Notes: a model not told the origin generated them from the letters alone. A stretch of DNA of 46,299 nt from Caloramator quimbayensis (GCF_900167605.1 NZ_FUYH01000020.1:1-46299); one strand, 5' to 3'. Counted from the first letter of the stretch, positions 17,128 to 26,094 are shown. A program made the numbers and translations.

Positions 17128-19557
17128 TTATTGTTTTGTGAATACTATATCTTCATTTTCTACTTTCATTAAAACTTTGTCACCTTTTTTTATATCTCCT
17201 TTTAGCATTTCTTCTGACAGCTTATCTTCAACTGCCTTTGTTATAGCTCTTCTAAGAGGCCTTGCACCATATGACTGATCAAACCCTCCCTTTGAAAGAT
17301 GCTTTATTACATCATCATCGTATTCTATGTTAACATCGAGAGTTGCAAGCCTTTTTATTACGTTATCAAGCATAAGCATAACTATCTTTTCTACATGCTC
17401 CTCTTCGAGCTGATGGAAAACTATTATATCATCGATTCTATTCAAAAACTCTGGTCTAAAGGTCTTTTTAAGCTCCTCCATAACGTTTTCCTTCATCCTG
17501 TCATAGGAGTCTTCTTTTTCCCTTACACTTTGTGCAAAACCTAATGTCAGCTGTTTTTTAATGGTTTGTGCTCCTACATTTGATGTCATTATAACGATTG
17601 TATTCTTAAAATCAACAGTTTTACCTTTACCATCGGTAAGTCTTCCATCTTCAAGTATCTGAAGCAGTATGTTGAATACATCAGGGTGTGCCTTCTCTAT
17701 TTCATCAAACAGAACAACTGAGTAGGGGTGTCTTCTTACCTTTTCTGTCAGCTGTCCTCCTTCATCATATCCCACGTATCCTGGAGGTGAGCCTATAAGC
17801 CTTGAAACAGTATGCTTTTCCATGTATTCCGACATATCAATTCTTATAATAGAATTTTCATCTCCAAACATAGCCTCAGCTAGAGCCTTTGAAAGCTCTG
17901 TCTTTCCAACTCCTGTAGGGCCTAAGAATATAAATGAACCAATAGGTCTTTTAGGATCTTTTAATCCCACTCTTGCACGCCTTACAGCCCTTGCAACAGC
18001 CTTTACTGCTTCTTCCTGTCCTATAACTCTCTTATGAAGTATATTTTCAAGATTTAAAAGCCTTTCAGACTCGCTTTCAGTAAGCTTAGTAACAGGGATA
18101 TTCGTCCATCTCGACACTACATTTGCTATATCCTCTGTGGTTAAAACAGGCATATCGTTGCTCATTTGTGTCTTCCAGTTTTCTTTAACTTTATTCAGCT
18201 CAGTTTGAATCTGAAGCTCTTTATCTCTAAGCTTTGCAGCCTTTTCAAACTCCTGCATATTTACAGCTTCTTCTTTTTCCTTCTTTATTTTCTCCAAATC
18301 CTCTTCAAGCTTTTTAATGTCAGGAGGTGCTGTCAAATTCTTAAGCTTTACCTTTGATGATGCTTCATCCATAAGATCTATAGCCTTATCAGGAAGATAT
18401 CTGTCTGTTATATATCTATCCGAAAGATTAACAGCAGCCTCTAAAGCTTCATCGGTTATTTTAACTTTATGATGAGCTTCATATTTATCCCTTAAGCCTT
18501 TTAGAATAAGCAGTGATTCCTCAAGGGACGGCTCTCCAACCATTACAGGCTGGAATCTTCTCTCAAGTGCAGGATCCTTTTCTATATACTTCCTATATTC
18601 ATCAATAGTGGTTGCTCCTATAGCCTGAAGCTCACCTCTCGCAAGAGCAGGCTTTAGAATATTTGAAGCATCGATTGCACCCTCAGCCGCTCCAGCCCCG
18701 ATTATAGTATGAACCTCATCTATGAAAAGTATTACATCTTTGGAGTTTCTTATTTCCTCCATAACCTTTTTAAGTCTTTCCTCAAACTCTCCTCTGTATT
18801 TAGAACCTGCTACCATTCCCGATAAGTCGAGAGTTATTACTCTTTTATCTTTAAGTATTTCCGGTACATTACCTTCTACAATTCTTTGTGCAAGTCCTTC
18901 AGCTATTGCTGTTTTACCTACTCCAGGTTCTCCTATAAGGCAGGGGTTGTTTTTTGTTCTTCTGCAAAGTATCTCAACTACCCTTTCCGTTTCTTTATCC
19001 CTTCCAATAACAGGGTCAAGTTTTCCTTCGCTTGCCATGCTGGTTAAATCTCTTCCATATTGGTCAAGGTTAGGCGTGTTTGCATTTGTACTCTTTGTGC
19101 CATATCCTTTTTTATGCTGAGATTCTGCTCCCATATTATTGATTATCTCGCTTCTTAATTTTGAGAGGTCAACTCCTATTCTTTGAAGTATTGCAACTGC
19201 AACTCCCTCATTTTCTAAAGTTAAGGCAAGCAGCATATGCTCTGGAGCTATAAAGTTCTGATTAAGATTTCTTGCTTCATTTCGAGCCATTTCTATCAGC
19301 CTTTTTGTTCTTGGAGTTAAAGGTATCTCCTGAAGGCGAAGCTCTATATCTCCTTCACCCTCTATTTCAATTATAAGTTCTCTTATCTTATTTTCTGCTG
19401 CTCCAAATTCTTTTAAAATTTTAGATGCCTGACCACCTTCCTTGGCAATCCCTAAAAGAACATGTTCTGTACCAATATAATTATGCCCAAGCTTTTGAGC
19501 TTCTTCTGCTGCTGTATAAAAAACTCTCTGGCTTCTTTCAGTAAATCCTCCAAACAT
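17128..19557 (-). CDS. clpC: ATP-dependent Clp protease ATPase subunit ClpC
   Basis: ClpC is the HSP100 unfoldase that feeds ClpP and, with McsB marking, degrades arginine-phosphorylated proteins. Two ClpN repeats fill residues 1-145. The first AAA+ module has GEPGVGKT at 209-216 and the pore/Walker B stretch [20 protein letters not shown]/coiled middle domain (about 415-455, [15 protein letters not shown]) defines ClpC. The second AAA+ module contains [15 protein letters not shown]. The C-terminal D2-small domain is complete. Length 809 is typical. It is the last gene of the ctsR-mcsA-mcsB-clpC operon, 12 bp after mcsB. Confidence 0.98.
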   Translation of the reverse strand: MFGGFTERSQRVFYTAAEEAQKLGHNYIGTEHVLLGIAKEGGQASKILKEFGAAENKIRELIIEIEGEGDIELRLQEIPLTPRTKRLIEMARNEARNLNQNFIAPEHMLLALTLENEGVAVAILQRIGVDLSKLRSEIINNMGAESQHKKGYGTKSTNANTPNLDQYGRDLTSMASEGKLDPVIGRDKETERVVEILCRRTKNNPCLIGEPGVGKTAIAEGLAQRIVEGNVPEILKDKRVITLDLSGMVAGSKYRGEFEERLKKVMEEIRNSKDVILFIDEVHTIIGAGAAEGAIDASNILKPALARGELQAIGATTIDEYRKYIEKDPALERRFQPVMVGEPSLEESLLILKGLRDKYEAHHKVKITDEALEAAVNLSDRYITDRYLPDKAIDLMDEASSKVKLKNLTAPPDIKKLEEDLEKIKKEKEEAVNMQEFEKAAKLRDKELQIQTELNKVKENWKTQMSNDMPVLTTEDIANVVSRWTNIPVTKLTESESERLLNLENILHKRVIGQEEAVKAVARAVRRARVGLKDPKRPIGSFIFLGPTGVGKTELSKALAEAMFGDENSIIRIDMSEYMEKHTVSRLIGSPPGYVGYDEGGQLTEKVRRHPYSVVLFDEIEKAHPDVFNILLQILEDGRLTDGKGKTVDFKNTIVIMTSNVGAQTIKKQLTLGFAQSVREKEDSYDRMKENVMEELKKTFRPEFLNRIDDIIVFHQLEEEHVEKIVMLMLDNVIKRLATLDVNIEYDDDVIKHLSKGGFDQSYGARPLRRAITKAVEDKLSEEMLKGDIKKGDKVLMKVENEDIVFTKQ

Positions 19558-19569
19558 TTATCATCCCTC

Positions 19570-20589
19570 CTATTTTAAAGATTCCCTTACAATTTTAGCT
19601 CTAACAACATCCCTATCCTTACTCTCAAGCTCTCTTTTATCAACAAGCTGTAATGTTGCAGGCTGAATAAGAGTAATAAGCTCATTTAGTTTTTTAATAT
19701 CTACTTCCTTAATTATTCCCATTTCAACTCCTAATCTTACCTTTGAAATAAGATTTAAACATTCATTTGTATCGAGGGTTCTTGCAAACTTTAAAAGTCC
19801 AAGGCTTCTATATACATCATCCTCTAATGCTATGCTTCTTTTTTGAGCCATTAACTCTCGTGCTTTTTCTTCCTGATCTACAATCTTCTTTGTAACTGCA
19901 ATAAGGCTGTTGATAATCTCTTCTTCTGAAAGACCGAGGGTAACCTGATTAGATACCTGATATATATTGCCAAGGGCATTGCTTCCTTCTCCATAAAGCC
20001 CTCTTATAGTCATTCCAACCTGGGATACTGTATTTAATATATTATTTATATTCTTAGTATAGGTTAATGCTGGAAGATGCAGCATTACTGATGCCCTCAT
20101 TCCTGTTCCCACGTTTGTAGGGCAGCTCGTTAAATATCCAAATTTTGCATCAAAGGCATAGGTTATATTCTCTTCTATAGCATCATCTATCCTGTTTGCA
20201 TCTTCAAAAGCTTCTTTCAGCATAAGCCCTTTATACATAACCTGAAGCCTTATATGATCTTCCTCATTAAGCATAATAGAAATTTTTTCATCATCATCTA
20301 AAATAACTGCTGCCCTTTGAAAATTCTCAATAAGATCTCTGCTTATAACATGCCTTTCAGCCATGGCCATCATATTAAGCTTATCCATATCTTTCAGGTT
20401 AAACAGCTTTAAATTTTTGACCTCATTAATGCTGCTCTTTAAAAGTGCAGAATATACATCATCAATTACCTTCCTTGAAGCTGAATCTGAAAGAGCCTGT
20501 GGAAAAGGCATACCATCTATATTTCTTGCAAATCTTATTCTGCTTGTTAAAACTATTCCCGAATCATTTGATTTAGCAAAAAAGCTCAT
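19570..20589 (-). CDS. mcsB: Protein-arginine kinase McsB
   Basis: McsB phosphorylates arginines on misfolded proteins and on CtsR, marking them for ClpCP. The phosphagen-kinase-like fold is recognisable from LTSRIRFARN (residues 15-24), the guanidino-kinase cysteine loop TSCPTNVGTGMRASVML (about 152-168) and the catalytic-region RGLYGEGSNALGNIYQ (about 206-221). Length 339 is close to the Bacillus protein. It is 4 bp after mcsA, so the activator and kinase are coupled. Confidence 0.96.
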   Translation of the reverse strand: MSFFAKSNDSGIVLTSRIRFARNIDGMPFPQALSDSASRKVIDDVYSALLKSSINEVKNLKLFNLKDMDKLNMMAMAERHVISRDLIENFQRAAVILDDDEKISIMLNEEDHIRLQVMYKGLMLKEAFEDANRIDDAIEENITYAFDAKFGYLTSCPTNVGTGMRASVMLHLPALTYTKNINNILNTVSQVGMTIRGLYGEGSNALGNIYQVSNQVTLGLSEEEIINSLIAVTKKIVDQEEKARELMAQKRSIALEDDVYRSLGLLKFARTLDTNECLNLISKVRLGVEMGIIKEVDIKKLNELITLIQPATLQLVDKRELESKDRDVVRAKIVRESLK

Positions 20590-20593
20590 TCTA

Positions 20594-21127
20594 TCACTCC
20601 TTATCCTGCTTATTATTTAACCTTTCTTCCAAACGTTTTATCTCATCCCTAAGCCTTGCTGCCTTTTCATATTCCTCATTAGCAACTGCCATTTTAAGTT
20701 CATTTTTAAGTTTTTCAATATCTCTTTTAACTTTTAAAATTCCTCCAGAACGTTTTGGAACCTTTCCTGTGTGCTGAATGTTTCCATGTATTCTTTTCAT
20801 CAGTGGAAGTATATTATCATTAAAAGCACTATAGCAATTTCCGCAGCCAAACCTTCCAGTCTGCTTGAAATTTTCAAAGGTCATATGGCATGTTGGGCAT
20901 GAAATCTCTTCAACTAATTGCTGTGGTATTCCTCCCATCATCTCCATAAAGCCTTCAAGTATATTCTGAAAAGACATTGGAATTCCAAAGGTTACAGGTA
21001 TAGAAATGTTAGCCTCATTGCTCTCCCTTGCGCATTCATCACAAAGATGAAGTTCTGTTTTTACCCCGTTTATTATTTTTGTAATATGAACATTAGCCTC
21101 TTTTTGATTGCATTTTTGACAAAGCAT
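20594..21127 (-). CDS. mcsA: McsA, activator of protein-arginine kinase
   Basis: McsA is the zinc-binding adaptor that activates McsB. Four CxxC pairs are visible: CQKC and CDEC in the N-terminal third, CPTC and CGNC near the middle. The C-terminal UVR motif (about 140-175, MAVANEEYEKAARLRDEIKR) matches that of ClpC and UvrB and mediates interaction. The start is ATG 21125-21127 (MLCQKCN), five bases after GGAGGTG; an in-frame extension overlapping ctsR has no ribosome site. That gives 177 residues and a short gap from ctsR's last codons. Confidence 0.95.
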   Translation of the reverse strand: MLCQKCNQKEANVHITKIINGVKTELHLCDECARESNEANISIPVTFGIPMSFQNILEGFMEMMGGIPQQLVEEISCPTCHMTFENFKQTGRFGCGNCYSAFNDNILPLMKRIHGNIQHTGKVPKRSGGILKVKRDIEKLKNELKMAVANEEYEKAARLRDEIKRLEERLNNKQDKE

Positions 21128-21140
21128 ATTAACACCTCCA

Positions 21141-21599
21141 TTATTCAATCATAGTTATAAGCATACTTTTTAATATCTGGGATCTTATTAAATCCTTTAT
21201 CTCTGATGGAAGATTTAAAGTTTTGTCGTTTACAACTGTCTTCATAAGCTTTGCTTCCCTTTCGGTTATAAAGCCTCTTTCTTCAAAAATGTCGATATAA
21301 CCTTCTGCATCCTGCTGCGTTACCTCATCACCTATATTGTTCCATATTGCTTCCCTTATATAATCATTCTTGTCTATATTTATTCTCGTAATCTTTATGC
21401 ATCCTCCACCGCCCCTTTTACTTTCAATATAATATCCTCTATTGACAGTAAACCTCGTTGTAAGCACATAATTGATTTGAGATGGGGCACAGTTAAAAAG
21501 ATTAGCAAGCTCATTTCTTTGAATTTCAAGATAATTTTTGTCATTACTCTCAAGCATTTCTTTAATAAAATTTTCAATTATATCGGATAATCTTGCCAT
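21141..21599 (-). CDS. ctsR: Class III stress repressor CtsR
   Basis: CtsR represses clp genes until heat or arginine phosphorylation releases it from DNA. The winged helix-turn-helix is in residues 1-75, with LANLFNCAPSQINYVLTTRF as the recognition region and RGYYIESKRGGGGCIKI as the glycine-rich wing that senses temperature. A helical dimerisation domain follows. The start is ATG 21597-21599 after GAGGTGG; an adjacent GTG is possible. Length 152 is normal. The operator at 21612-21634 lies directly upstream, so the gene is autoregulated. Confidence 0.96.
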   Translation of the reverse strand: MARLSDIIENFIKEMLESNDKNYLEIQRNELANLFNCAPSQINYVLTTRFTVNRGYYIESKRGGGGCIKITRINIDKNDYIREAIWNNIGDEVTQQDAEGYIDIFEERGFITEREAKLMKTVVNDKTLNLPSEIKDLIRSQILKSMLITMIE

Positions 21600-21611
21600 C
21601 ACACCACCTCT

Positions 21612-21634
21612 TTTGACTTTGACTTTCTTTGACC
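21612..21634 (-). promoter_or_regulatory. CtsR operator with a third half-site
   Basis: The minus strand has GGTCAAAGAAAGTCAAA (21618-21634), an exact match to the CtsR consensus of two (A/G)GTCAAA heptads three bases apart. A third AGTCAAA heptad (21612-21618) overlaps the last base of the second. The site lies just after the predicted transcription start and before the ribosome site, suitable for repression. Confidence 0.93.
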
Positions 21635-21643
21635 TTTAATTTT

Positions 21644-21671
21644 ATTATAATACCCTGTTTAATAGATTCAA
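21644..21671 (-). promoter_or_regulatory. Promoter of the ctsR operon
   Basis: TTGAAT (21666-21671) and TATAAT (21644-21649) are 16 bp apart on the minus strand, with predicted start near 21637, immediately before the CtsR operator. The rest of the gap up to the accA terminator is AT-rich with no other recognised element. Confidence 0.65.
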
Positions 21672-21773
21672 TATATATAATAAATAAAATATTCTTTTAT
21701 TTGTTTATTATACCCAATTATCAAAATTTATATAAAAAATACTTAAATTATATAAATATTTCATCATTTTTCT

Positions 21774-21802
21774 TAAATAAAAGAGGGCAGAATCTGCCCT
21801 CT
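21774..21802 (-). terminator. Intrinsic terminator of the acc operon
   Basis: AGAGGGCAG (21782-21790) and CTGCCCTCT (21794-21802) form a perfect 9-bp stem with a three-base loop, followed on the minus strand by TTTTATTT. The accA stop codon (21801-21803) overlaps the stem. Confidence 0.85.
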
Positions 21803-22742
21803 ACTCAAGAAAAACTCCTATGCTTCTTATTTTTTCATACCTTTTTTCAACTAAATCATAGACGCTTATTTTAGTAAGCTCATTAAGAGTATCAATTAAA
21901 ACCTTTTTAACGTTTTTAGCAGTAAGTGCTGCATCATTATGCGCACCGCCTGATGGTTCCTTTATTATTCCATCTATTACTTTAAGCTCTAAAAGATCTC
22001 TTGATGTAAGTTTAAGATAATTTGCGGCCTCGCTTGCTCTTCCTGCATCCTTTAAAAGTATTGAGGCACACCCTTCAGGGGATATAACAGAGTAAATTGC
22101 ATTTTCAAGCATAAAAACCCTGTCTGCAACTCCGAGAGCAAGAGCTCCTCCGCTTCCTCCTTCTCCTATAACAACGGATATTATAGGAGTTTTAAGGTCC
22201 GACATCTCAAGAAGATTCCTTGCAATAGCTTCTCCCTGTCCTCTCTCTTCTGCCCCAACACCGCAATAGGCTCCTGAGGTATCTATAAAACACACAACAG
22301 GTCTTTTAAACTTTTCAGCCTGTTTCATAAGCCTTAGAGCCTTTCTATAGCCTTCAGGATGGGGACTCCCAAAGTTTCGTTTAACATTTTCTTCTATGTT
22401 TTTCCCCTTAGCGTGGCTTATAAATGTAACAGGAAATTTACCTATAAAGCCTATGCCTCCAACAATAGCAGCATCATCCCTGAAATTCCTGTCCCCATGA
22501 AATTCTATAAAACCATCTATAATTCCGTCTATATAATCCTCATAATTAGGCCTGCTCTTTTGCCTTGCTATTTGAACTATTTCCCAGGGACTTTTAGGGT
22601 TCAGGGATTTTATAAGCTCATTTTTCTTTAGATTTAAAGATTCAATCTCTCCAGATAAATCTATCCCGCTTGATTCCATAAAATCCTTTATCTTCTTTAT
22701 CTTTTCATCTATCTCTTTTATCCTTATCTCGATATCATTCAT
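21801..22742 (-). CDS. accA: Acetyl-CoA carboxylase carboxyltransferase, alpha subunit
   Basis: AccA and AccD together move the carboxyl group from biotin to acetyl-CoA, giving malonyl-CoA for fatty-acid synthesis. The protein (313 residues) begins with a helical segment and contains the oxyanion and CoA-site motifs GEGGSGGALALGVADRVFM and SVISPEGCASILLKDA, as well as FGSPHPEGYRKALRLMKQA. The start overlaps the end of accD by eight bases. It is the last gene of accB-accC-accD-accA and stops inside the operon's terminator. Confidence 0.97.
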   Translation of the reverse strand: MNDIEIRIKEIDEKIKKIKDFMESSGIDLSGEIESLNLKKNELIKSLNPKSPWEIVQIARQKSRPNYEDYIDGIIDGFIEFHGDRNFRDDAAIVGGIGFIGKFPVTFISHAKGKNIEENVKRNFGSPHPEGYRKALRLMKQAEKFKRPVVCFIDTSGAYCGVGAEERGQGEAIARNLLEMSDLKTPIISVVIGEGGSGGALALGVADRVFMLENAIYSVISPEGCASILLKDAGRASEAANYLKLTSRDLLELKVIDGIIKEPSGGAHNDAALTAKNVKKVLIDTLNELTKISVYDLVEKRYEKIRSIGVFLE

Positions 22743-23628
22743 TTCCCTTCACCCCCAAATGAATTTTAAGTATATTATGGAGGGTTTCCTTCATTTTATT
22801 TCTCTCTACTATCATATCTATAAAACCATGCTCAAGCATAAATTCTGATGTTTGAAACTCTAAGGGCAGTTTTTGCTTAATAGTCTGCTCTATTACCCTT
22901 CTTCCAGCAAAGCCAATGGTGGCTTTAGGCTCTGCTATTATTATATCTCCTAAAGATGCAAAGCTTGCAGTAACTCCTCCCGTTGTAGGATCAGTTATAA
23001 CGCTTATATATAAAAGCCCTGCATTGCTGTGTTTTTTTACCGCTGCTGAAACCTTTGCCATCTGAGATAAAGATAACATTCCCTCCTGCATTCTTGCTCC
23101 TCCTGAAGCACAAAAAACAACTACAGGAAGTTTCATATCTATTGCTCTTTCAAACATCCTTGAAAGTTTCTCTCCCACAACGCTTCCCATAGAGCCCATT
23201 ATAAAATTAGGCTCCATAACTCCAAAACATACATCTAATCCTTCTATCTTTGCCCTTCCTGTTATCACCGCTTCATTAATACCTAAGGATTTGCTTAAGG
23301 ATTTTAATTTTTCACTATAATTTGGAAATTTAAGGGGGTTTAAGCTTTTCATATTTGTATCGAAATAGTCTATACTGCCTTTATCAAAAGTAATATCGAT
23401 TCTTTCATTGCCTCCAATTCTAAAATGATGATTGCATTTTAAACAAACCTTCAAATTGCTCTCAAGATCCATATTAATAAGAATCTCACCGCAGGATGGA
23501 CATTTTGTAAACATATCTACATCAATGTTTTCAGCATTAACATTCTCATCTTTTGCCAAGTCACTCTTTTGCGTTACCTTTAATGTTGCGTATTTTCTTT
23601 GTACAAACAAGTCCTTCCACATAATCAT
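22735..23628 (-). CDS. accD: Acetyl-CoA carboxylase carboxyltransferase, beta subunit
   Basis: AccD is the partner of AccA and carries the zinc ribbon that also lets it bind mRNA in some bacteria. The four cysteines are in CPSCGEIL and VCLKCNHHF (about residues 43-64). The crotonase-fold core contains FCASGGARMQEGMLSLSQM and TGGVTASFASLGDI. Length 297 is usual. The ATG at 23626-23628 overlaps the accC TGA; another ATG two codons in is also possible. Confidence 0.97.
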   Translation of the reverse strand: MIMWKDLFVQRKYATLKVTQKSDLAKDENVNAENIDVDMFTKCPSCGEILINMDLESNLKVCLKCNHHFRIGGNERIDITFDKGSIDYFDTNMKSLNPLKFPNYSEKLKSLSKSLGINEAVITGRAKIEGLDVCFGVMEPNFIMGSMGSVVGEKLSRMFERAIDMKLPVVVFCASGGARMQEGMLSLSQMAKVSAAVKKHSNAGLLYISVITDPTTGGVTASFASLGDIIIAEPKATIGFAGRRVIEQTIKQKLPLEFQTSEFMLEHGFIDMIVERNKMKETLHNILKIHLGVKGNE

Positions 23629-24977
23629 TCACCCGATTTCTTTAACCATTTCTCTATATAGGATGTATCATAGTTATTATTTATAACATCATCACTGCAC
23701 AAAAGCCTCAGTAAAAAGTCTATGTTGTTATCAACTCCATCGATAACAAATTGCGATAAAGCAACCTTCATCTTATCTATAGCCTCATTTCTATCCTTTC
23801 CATGAACTATAAGTTTTGCAATCATAGAATCGTAAAAAGGAGGTATAGAATAATCCTGATATATAGCGCTGTCTACTCTCACTCCAAATCCTCCTGGAGT
23901 ATGAAAGGTTGTAACCTTCCCAGGGCTTGGTCTAAAATTCATATTGGGATTTTCTGCATTTATCCTGCATTCTATTGCATGGCCAGTAATTTTTATATCT
24001 TTTTGCTCGTATTGCAATGGCTCGCCTGCTGCTATTTTTATCTGTTCTTTTATTATATCAATGCCTGTTACCATCTCTGTAACAGGATGCTCTACCTGAA
24101 CCCTCGTGTTCATTTCCATAAAATAAAAATTTTTATCCCTATCAAGCAAAAACTCAACAGTTCCTGCATTTTCGTAATTGCAGGCTTTTGCCGCCTTAAC
24201 TGCAGCCTGCCCCATCTTTTCCCTGAGAGTATCATCGAGTATTATTGAGGGAGCTTCCTCTAAAACCTTTTGATTTCTCCTTTGAAGAGTGCAATCCCTC
24301 TCTCCAAGATATAATATTTTCCCAAAACTATCCGATAGTATTTGAAATTCAATATGTCTTGGGTTTACTATATATTTTTCAACATACATAGCATCATCGT
24401 TAAAAGCAGTCTTTGATTCCTGCTGACAGAGGTTAAAAAGCTTAATAAATTCTCTTTCATCATTTACAACTCTCATCCCTCTGCCCCCGCCTCCGCTTGA
24501 GGCTTTTATCATAACAGGATAACCTATTTTATCAGCAACCTTTTTTGCTTCCTCTGCTGTATATAGTTTACCTTCAGAGCCAGGAACTACAGGAACGTTA
24601 GCTTTTTTCATAGTTTCTCTTGCAGTTGCCTTATCACCCATAAGCTCAATAGCGCTGCTTGATGGACCTATAAATTTAATATCAGCTAAGCTGCAAAGAG
24701 AAGCAAACTTTGAGTTTTCAGATAAAAATCCAAATCCGGGGTGTATCGCCTCAGCCCCGGTTAATTTTGCAGCTGTTATTATTGCAGGAATGTTAAGATA
24801 GCTCTTTTGTGACTGCGCAGGACCAATGCATACCGCCCTGTCAGCAAGATAAACGTGCATAGCATCCTTATCAGCTTCGGAATAAACAGCAACAGTTTCT
24901 ATGCCCATTTCCATACAGGCCCTTATTATTCTTACAGCTATTTCTCCTCTATTTGCAATAAGTATTCTTTTAAACAT
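23625..24977 (-). CDS. accC: Biotin carboxylase subunit of acetyl-CoA carboxylase
   Basis: AccC carboxylates biotin on AccB using ATP and bicarbonate. The start FKRILIANRGEIAVRIIRAC is the standard N-terminus. The ATP-grasp glycine loop is KASSGGGGRGMRVV (about 159-172), followed by ERDCTLQRRNQKVLEEAPS and MNTRVQVEHPVTEMVTGID (about 287-305) with the catalytic arginine and glutamates. The start is set at ATG 24975-24977 with AAGGAAGG at good spacing; a GTG two codons earlier overlaps the accB stop. About 450 residues, full length. Confidence 0.97.
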   Translation of the reverse strand: MFKRILIANRGEIAVRIIRACMEMGIETVAVYSEADKDAMHVYLADRAVCIGPAQSQKSYLNIPAIITAAKLTGAEAIHPGFGFLSENSKFASLCSLADIKFIGPSSSAIELMGDKATARETMKKANVPVVPGSEGKLYTAEEAKKVADKIGYPVMIKASSGGGGRGMRVVNDEREFIKLFNLCQQESKTAFNDDAMYVEKYIVNPRHIEFQILSDSFGKILYLGERDCTLQRRNQKVLEEAPSIILDDTLREKMGQAAVKAAKACNYENAGTVEFLLDRDKNFYFMEMNTRVQVEHPVTEMVTGIDIIKEQIKIAAGEPLQYEQKDIKITGHAIECRINAENPNMNFRPSPGKVTTFHTPGGFGVRVDSAIYQDYSIPPFYDSMIAKLIVHGKDRNEAIDKMKVALSQFVIDGVDNNIDFLLRLLCSDDVINNNYDTSYIEKWLKKSGE

Positions 24978-24979
24978 TC

Positions 24980-25426
24980 TCACACCTTCCTTATGCCAAA
25001 CAGAGGCTGACCATATTCTACGAAACTTCCATTATCAGCCATGATTTTAACGATTTCACCATCAACATCACATGTTATTTCATTCATAAGCTTCATTGCC
25101 TCTACAATACAAAGAACATCACCCTTTTTAACTTTGCTTCCTACTTCTACATAGGGTTTTGAATCTGGATTTGGCGATGAGTAAAAAGTTCCAACTATAG
25201 GAGATTTAATAAAATAAAGCTCTTCTTCTTTTATTTCTTCCTTTGCCTGTGCCTTCTCTTCAATTACAACAGTACTTTCTACTTCTGGTTCTTTTATAAA
25301 CTTAATATTTTTTATTTCATCATTTTTCTTTATTAAAATCCTCATATCTCCTTTTTGAAATTCAAACTCTGAAATGCTGCTCATATCTATAGCTTTTATT
25401 ATTTCCTTTATATCCTTTATCTCCAT
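24980..25426 (-). CDS. accB: Biotin carboxyl carrier protein of acetyl-CoA carboxylase
   Basis: AccB carries the biotin. The C-terminal biotinyl domain (about 75-148) has the biotinylation motif EAMKLMNEI, with lysine as the acceptor, and the thumb-type stretch [20 protein letters not shown] upstream. A charged, alanine/glutamate-rich linker separates it from the N-terminal helix. The start is ATG 25424-25426 (MEIKDIKEI), with GGAGG eight bases upstream; an ATG four codons earlier has no ribosome site. It is the first gene of the acc operon, behind a FapR-like box. Confidence 0.96.
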   Translation of the reverse strand: MEIKDIKEIIKAIDMSSISEFEFQKGDMRILIKKNDEIKNIKFIKEPEVESTVVIEEKAQAKEEIKEEELYFIKSPIVGTFYSSPNPDSKPYVEVGSKVKKGDVLCIVEAMKLMNEITCDVDGEIVKIMADNGSFVEYGQPLFGIRKV

Positions 25427-25449
25427 AAATTCCTCCATACAACCTAATA

Positions 25450-25466
25450 TTAATACCTGGTTCTAA
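25450..25466 (-). promoter_or_regulatory. FapR-like operator of the acc operon
   Basis: The 19 bases ATTAGAACCAGGTATTAAT on the minus strand (25449-25467) form an imperfect dyad. They resemble the FapR site of Bacillus (TTAGTACCnnGTnnTAA), the malonyl-CoA-responsive regulator of lipid synthesis. The site lies between the -10 and the accB start, a repressing position. No fapR gene is in the window, so the regulator is inferred. Confidence 0.6.
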
Positions 25467-25475
25467 TTATAAATT

Positions 25476-25505
25476 ATTATATCATATAACAATATTATTC
25501 AGCAA
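25476..25505 (-). promoter_or_regulatory. Probable promoter of accBCDA
   Basis: TATAAT at 25476-25481 has TTGCTG (25500-25505) 18 bp upstream on the minus strand. A second TATAAT at 25466-25471 touches the FapR-like box. The -35 borders the T run of the preceding terminator. Confidence 0.5.
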
Positions 25506-25540
25506 TAATAAAAAGCCAGAAGGCATTTTAACCCCTGACT
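25505..25540 (-). terminator. Intrinsic terminator after the 45-codon gene
   Basis: On the minus strand AGTCAGGGG (25532-25540) pairs with CTTCTGGCT (25514-25522), with three G-U pairs, and is followed by TTTTATTATT. The base of the stem touches the stop codon of the small gene. Confidence 0.65.
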
Positions 25541-25677
25541 TATTTAAGACCTAAATTGTTTATTCCAACATCTACATCCTTTGCTTTACCATCGTTAAAC
25601 TTATTATTTGTAAAGTCCATATGTTCAACTTTTATGTGCTTTAAATGCTTTAATCTATAATGTTTTTTATTATTCAT
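25540..25677 (-). CDS. Small basic protein of 45 residues, unknown function
   Basis: An ATG at 25675-25677 opens a 45-codon frame ending in TAA at 25540-25542. The protein starts MNNKKHYRLKHLKHIKVEHM and ends VDVGINNLGLK. It is rich in lysine and histidine in the first half and polar afterwards, with no signal peptide, membrane helix or cysteine. An AAGGAGG site lies in the last codons of the upstream 78-residue gene, 11 bases before the ATG, and a terminator follows at the stop. Spacing, ribosome site and terminator together support a real gene coupled to its neighbour. I do not recognise the family. Confidence 0.6.
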   Translation of the reverse strand: MNNKKHYRLKHLKHIKVEHMDFTNNKFNDGKAKDVDVGINNLGLK

Positions 25678-25679
25678 AG

Positions 25680-25916
25680 TCACATCTTCCTCCTTGCGAT
25701 TATATTATAGTGAAGTCCATCAGAAGAACCTTTAGTAGCTGCATCAAAATCATGCTCATCAAGCATTTTTAATATGCTTTCTGTCTGATGTGCATCTGCA
25801 GACTCTAATATAATATTTAGTTCATCGTTTCCTCCTAATATGCTTAGCATGCCATATAATTTATTCATATCAGCAGGACCTATTGCGCTGCCGAAATTTA
25901 TTCTATAATCAGACAT
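25680..25916 (-). CDS. Small protein of 78 residues, unknown function
   Basis: The protein begins MSDYRINFGSAIGPADMNKL and contains GMLSILGGNDELNIIL, then ADAHQTESILKMLDEHDFDA and a C-terminal GLHYNIIARRKM. The pattern is a compact alpha/beta fold with no signal peptide or membrane segment. AAGGAGG lies eight bases before the ATG. It is the first of a two-gene unit with the 45-codon gene and lies between the bidirectional terminator at 26040 and the terminator at 25505. An 11-bp inverted repeat in its leader covers part of the ribosome site. I cannot assign a family. Confidence 0.8.
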   Translation of the reverse strand: MSDYRINFGSAIGPADMNKLYGMLSILGGNDELNIILESADAHQTESILKMLDEHDFDAATKGSSDGLHYNIIARRKM

Positions 25917-25926
25917 ACAACATCCT

Positions 25927-26008
25927 CCTTACCTTCATACCTTTTATCCTTAATATTAGTTTTTACATTTTAAAGTTAAATATTAAAGTTATTATATTGA
26001 AGGTAAGG
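25927..26008 (-). repeat. Inverted repeat in the leader of the 78-residue gene
   Basis: TGAAGGTAAGG (25998-26008) has an exact 11-base complement CCTTACCTTCA at 25927-25937. In a minus-strand transcript the second arm overlaps the first four bases of the AAGGAGG ribosome site. A TATAAT (25991-25996) between the arms means the first arm might instead lie in the promoter. Confidence 0.6.
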
Positions 26009-26039
26009 TAAAAATCCTCATTAAGGTGTAATAAGAATA

Positions 26040-26094
26040 AAAAACCCTGCTCTGACTTAAATTAAAATCCTTTCCAAATCAGAGTAGGGTTTTT
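26040..26094. terminator. Bidirectional terminator
   Basis: AAAAACCCTGCTCTGA (26040-26055) pairs with TCAGAGTAGGGTTTTT (26079-26094) over 16 bp with one wobble pair; T runs follow on both strands. It separates the Rpn gene from the small-gene unit. Confidence 0.8.
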
